The position numbers and the translations under genes were made by a program. DNA of 5,958 nt from an uncultured Bacilli bacterium (lineage in GTDB: Bacteria > Bacillota_I > Bacilli_A > RF39 > UBA660), in NCBI GenBank assembly GCA_947628245.1, contig CANQZH010000077.1:1-5958 (forward strand), written 5' to 3'. Shown piece by piece: positions 5,767-5,958 of this stretch. How positions within the stretch are numbered: the first letter of the stretch is position 1; every line of letters begins with the position of its first letter. A model generated the notes under the pieces. It saw only the letters and a program-made list of their open reading frames with translations, was not told the origin of the DNA and did not search any database.

Positions 5767-5958
5767 TTATTTAAGTTTATTAATTTCTTCAAGTGTTAAA
5801 TTAGTAAATTGAACGATTTTTTCCAGTGGCTCTTTTGCTTCTATCATTTTTTTAGCAATTTCAATTTTACTAGCTTTCTCGCCTTTTTCAATACCTTCTT
5901 CTCGTGCCAAATTTAATTCTGTATTCTTTTGGAATTTTAAATCATCTTCATAGCTTAT
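5767..5958 (-). CDS. C-terminal end of an Rpn-family (PD-(D/E)XK) nuclease/putative transposase-like protein, 5' part outside window
   Basis: Only the last 63 residues are visible, open to the window edge and ending in TAA at 5769-5767. They hold the basic-acidic repeat-like stretch AREEGIEKGEKASKIEIAKK (18-37) and then a small helical module, IVQFTNLTLEEINKLK (48-63). This layout, an EG.EKG-rich linker followed by an ITGLS.EEI-type end, is characteristic of Rpn/PDDEXK_2 family proteins, recalled from memory. In the full-length family a PD-(D/E)XK nuclease domain precedes this tail, and RpnA of E. coli promotes RecA-independent recombination. The catalytic domain is not in the window, so activity or intactness cannot be judged. 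The gene converges on spoVS, with 67 bases between the stops. Confidence 0.7.
   Translation of the reverse strand: MSYEDDLKFQKNTELNLAREEGIEKGEKASKIEIAKKMIEAKEPLEKIVQFTNLTLEEINKLK

Noticed and set aside
1..5958. CRISPR array, tRNA/rRNA gene, riboswitch or insertion sequence ends
   Set aside because: Reading both strands by eye, I saw no spaced direct repeats, cloverleaf-like sequence, conserved riboswitch core or terminal inverted repeats. The gaps between genes are all about 110 bases or less and short on G+C.

Overview
The window is very AT-rich DNA (roughly a quarter G+C by eye), densely packed with protein genes and without RNA genes or complete mobile elements. TGA is used as a stop (dnaI and the first + strand gene) while tryptophan is TGG. 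This points to the standard bacterial code and argues against a Mycoplasma/Spiroplasma-type reassignment. The Firmicutes-specific helicase-loading proteins DnaB and DnaI, a SpoVS protein, and a lectin-like surface protein of a kind I recall from uncultured gut Bacilli suggest a low-GC Bacilli lineage (RF39/Erysipelotrichales-like). That placement is inference.

Layout. On the - strand, reading right to left, are: a membrane-anchored cysteine-paired surface protein (4393-3260), then a tight run dnaB (3207-1942), dnaI (1932-1054) and thiI (1049 to beyond base 1). A promoter-like sequence in the short gap before dnaB may let the replication genes be transcribed separately from the surface protein. 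dnaI and thiI have ribosome binding sites that overlap the preceding stop codon, so dnaB-dnaI-thiI is very probably one transcript. On the + strand are two overlapping unknown genes (4500-4976 and 4960-5385), the second ending in a C-terminal membrane helix, followed by spoVS (5439-5699) and a clear hairpin terminator that contains the spoVS stop codon. The right edge holds the C-terminal end of a - strand gene resembling the Rpn recombination-promoting nuclease family.

The two gene groups diverge from 4394-4499, where two promoter-like sequences lie back to back with their -35 boxes touching.

How the genes work together: DnaB and DnaI load the replicative helicase with DnaA/DnaD, and thiI (tRNA 4-thiouridine synthesis) rides on that transcript. 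The + strand trio may form a second operon around SpoVS, but nothing in the sequence gives the two unknown proteins a function. The least explained items are the surface protein with five close cysteine pairs and the overlapping unknown pair with a tail anchor.
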